Below, piece by piece: positions 62,889 through 64,000 of a stretch of 64,000 bases of DNA (position 1 is its first letter; each line of letters starts with the position of its first letter). Position numbers and translations under genes: made by a program. Below the pieces are notes generated by a model. That model saw only the letters and a list, made by a program, of their open reading frames with translations, had not been told where the DNA came from and made no database searches. The DNA is taken from NCBI GenBank assembly GCA_002050355.1, contig MWYY01000050.1, forward strand, positions 1-64,000, in the 5' to 3' direction. Source of the stretch: Acidobacteria bacterium 28-9. Lineage in GTDB: Bacteria; Acidobacteriota; Blastocatellia; Pyrinomonadales; Pyrinomonadaceae.

Positions 62889-64000
62889 CTATCGAATAAA
62901 ATAAAATTCAGTTTGGCGCGGACGGATAAACTCAAAACCCTTTTCGGTCATAAACGCATCGTCTTCACCCATAATCGTTACTTTCTGATTGTTCCATTCG
63001 GGAACGATTGTTGAAGTGTTCAGTTCAATTGAAGTATAAGAACCGAGCCGAAAGCGTTCTTCCGCGCCGCCGATTGTGCGCCGGAAATCAATCGATGCGC
63101 CGAGTCCGTGACCTTGGGTACCAATCGGGTGCGAATAAATCATCGCTTCGATGTTTTCCTTTTTCATTTCCGCCATCGTCGCATCATAAACTTCCGCGCC
63201 CGTCATTCCGACGCGGGCTTTTTCAAACAAAACGTCCTGCAAACGATTAGTGTTTTTCAGCGCATTTTTCAAACCTTGCGGCGCATCCTTTTCACCTTTT
63301 TTCAAAATATATGCGTGCTTCTGCCAATCGGTCGAGAGTCCCATATAATTCAAACCAAAATCAACGTGAATCAAATCACCGCGCTCTAAAATTACATTTT
63401 CATCGGCGACGCTCAGAAACTGCTGCGAAGTTTCGTTCGGTTTGGATTGTCTCTGCACGCGCAAATCCGGCTGAAACCAAACGGTCAAACCGAGATTATT
63501 GACTTGCTGCAAAAGCCACCAGCGCACGTCGCCGACCGTTGTTTTGCCCGGCGTTACAACCTCGTTTGAAAAAGCGCGGCGCGTCAAAATGTCGGTAACC
63601 AAAACGGCGTTTCGATAATGTTCGAGTTCTTCCGGCAGGCGCGTGTCGAGATAGTCGGTGATAAATTTTCCGCCCGAAACGAATCGCGTTTCGTAATTTT
63701 TGCCGAGCGCGCCGGCAAGAAATTTGTAAGCGTCGTGCGTGATACCGTCCGATTGCCCGCGTCCGCCGCCGAAATTTAAAGCGATTGTTTTCGGATTTCT
63801 TTCTTCGACGATTTTTCTTAACATTTCGGCTGTTTTATCGCGCGGCGGCGACAACACGGTGTAAAAATATTTCAGATGTTCTTCCGCGTAACGAACGACG
63901 GCGATTTTCTCGAGAGTTTTGCCGTTGTCAAGAAGCACGAAAAAATCACGCCTGCCGACATACGGAATCGGCGGTGCGATATACTCGGTGACCGAATCCG
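62889..64000 (-). CDS. M24-family metallopeptidase (Xaa-Pro aminopeptidase-like), N-terminus outside window
   Basis: At least 370 codons; the frame stays open past the window edge (upstream reads [18 protein letters not shown]), so the start is not visible. The pita-bread domain shows [16 protein letters not shown] (two Asp positions), [13 protein letters not shown] (His), [15 protein letters not shown] (Glu) and [13 protein letters not shown] (Glu). The N-terminal part reads like the creatinase-type domain. The family removes Xaa from Xaa-Pro peptides. It precedes moeA on the same strand with an 86-bp gap. Confidence 0.88.
   Translation of the reverse strand, partial: DSVTEYIAPPIPYVGRRDFFVLLDNGKTLEKIAVVRYAEEHLKYFYTVLSPPRDKTAEMLRKIVEERNPKTIALNFGGGRGQSDGITHDAYKFLAGALGKNYETRFVSGGKFITDYLDTRLPEELEHYRNAVLVTDILTRRAFSNEVVTPGKTTVGDVRWWLLQQVNNLGLTVWFQPDLRVQRQSKPNETSQQFLSVADENVILERGDLIHVDFGLNYMGLSTDWQKHAYILKKGEKDAPQGLKNALKNTNRLQDVLFEKARVGMTGAEVYDATMAEMKKENIEAMIYSHPIGTQGHGLGASIDFRRTIGGAEERFRLGSYTSIELNTSTIVPEWNNQKVTIMGEDDAFMTEKGFEFIRPRQTEFYFIR

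Overview
The window looks like a chromosomal segment of a Gram-negative bacterium with menaquinone and lipid A, most likely an acidobacterium of the Blastocatellia/Pyrinomonadaceae type. This placement is inference. It rests on a futalosine-type menaquinone gene (mqnD), the lpxI lipid A gene, many secreted peptidases (M28, M14, M16, S9, S8, M24, trypsin-TPR), a CvpA-CAP fusion, and paired zinc-ribbon proteins with Asn/Pro-rich linkers. Base composition is moderate, and coding strands switch often. No rRNA and no CRISPR array were seen.

Layout. Bases 1-1959 are the end of an integrated element: a partial unknown gene, a tyrosine recombinase, and a displaced 3' fragment of a tRNA-Thr(UGU) gene that is probably the attachment site. 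An intact tRNA-Thr(CGU) follows. Bases 2400-8503 (+) carry trmFO, an orphan HslV-like Ntn hydrolase, a frameshifted TauE/SafE permease, lpxI and an M28 peptidase. Bases 8602-11543 (-) are a compact operon of ubiX-like, SH3, methyltransferase and mqnD genes. Bases 11678-15245 (+) hold larB, an unknown exported protein and an LCAT-like lipase. A 1,581-bp tandem duplication (14954-18115) joins the lipase tail to a trypsin-TPR protein. Bases 18594-26089 hold a CarH-like B12 regulator, two exported or processing peptidases and an OPT transporter.

Bases 26369-37241 hold PilZ, Gfo/Idh/MocA, S9 peptidase, PNPOx-like and SnoaL-like genes, plus two paralogous RRM-glycine-rich RNA-binding genes. Each RRM gene lies behind a long 5' leader, and the two leaders are clearly related. 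Bases 37413-41634 hold an AT-rich Schlafen/AlbA_2-type gene that abuts the 3' stump of a lost FAD oxidoreductase copy, then a serine hydrolase and an intact FAD oxidoreductase of the same family. Bases 41824-50631 hold a DadA-Rieske fusion, patatin, S8 peptidase, a TonB-like protein, a CrtI-like desaturase and an MDR dehydrogenase. Bases 50788-64000 hold an HtrA protease, an aldehyde dehydrogenase, ald, uvrA, DUF1223, L,D-transpeptidase, M50B, moaC, moeA and an M24 peptidase cut by the window edge.

Two themes stand out. First, the two RRM genes share conserved promoter spacing, a conserved hairpin, and a hairpin touching the ribosome binding site. Together these suggest a new cis-regulatory RNA family. 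Second, many intergenic gaps carry short quasi-palindromic arrays of unrelated 7-8-base words, and related words also sit inside genes (uvrA, M16, the M14 signal peptide, and the C-termini of patatin and MoaC).
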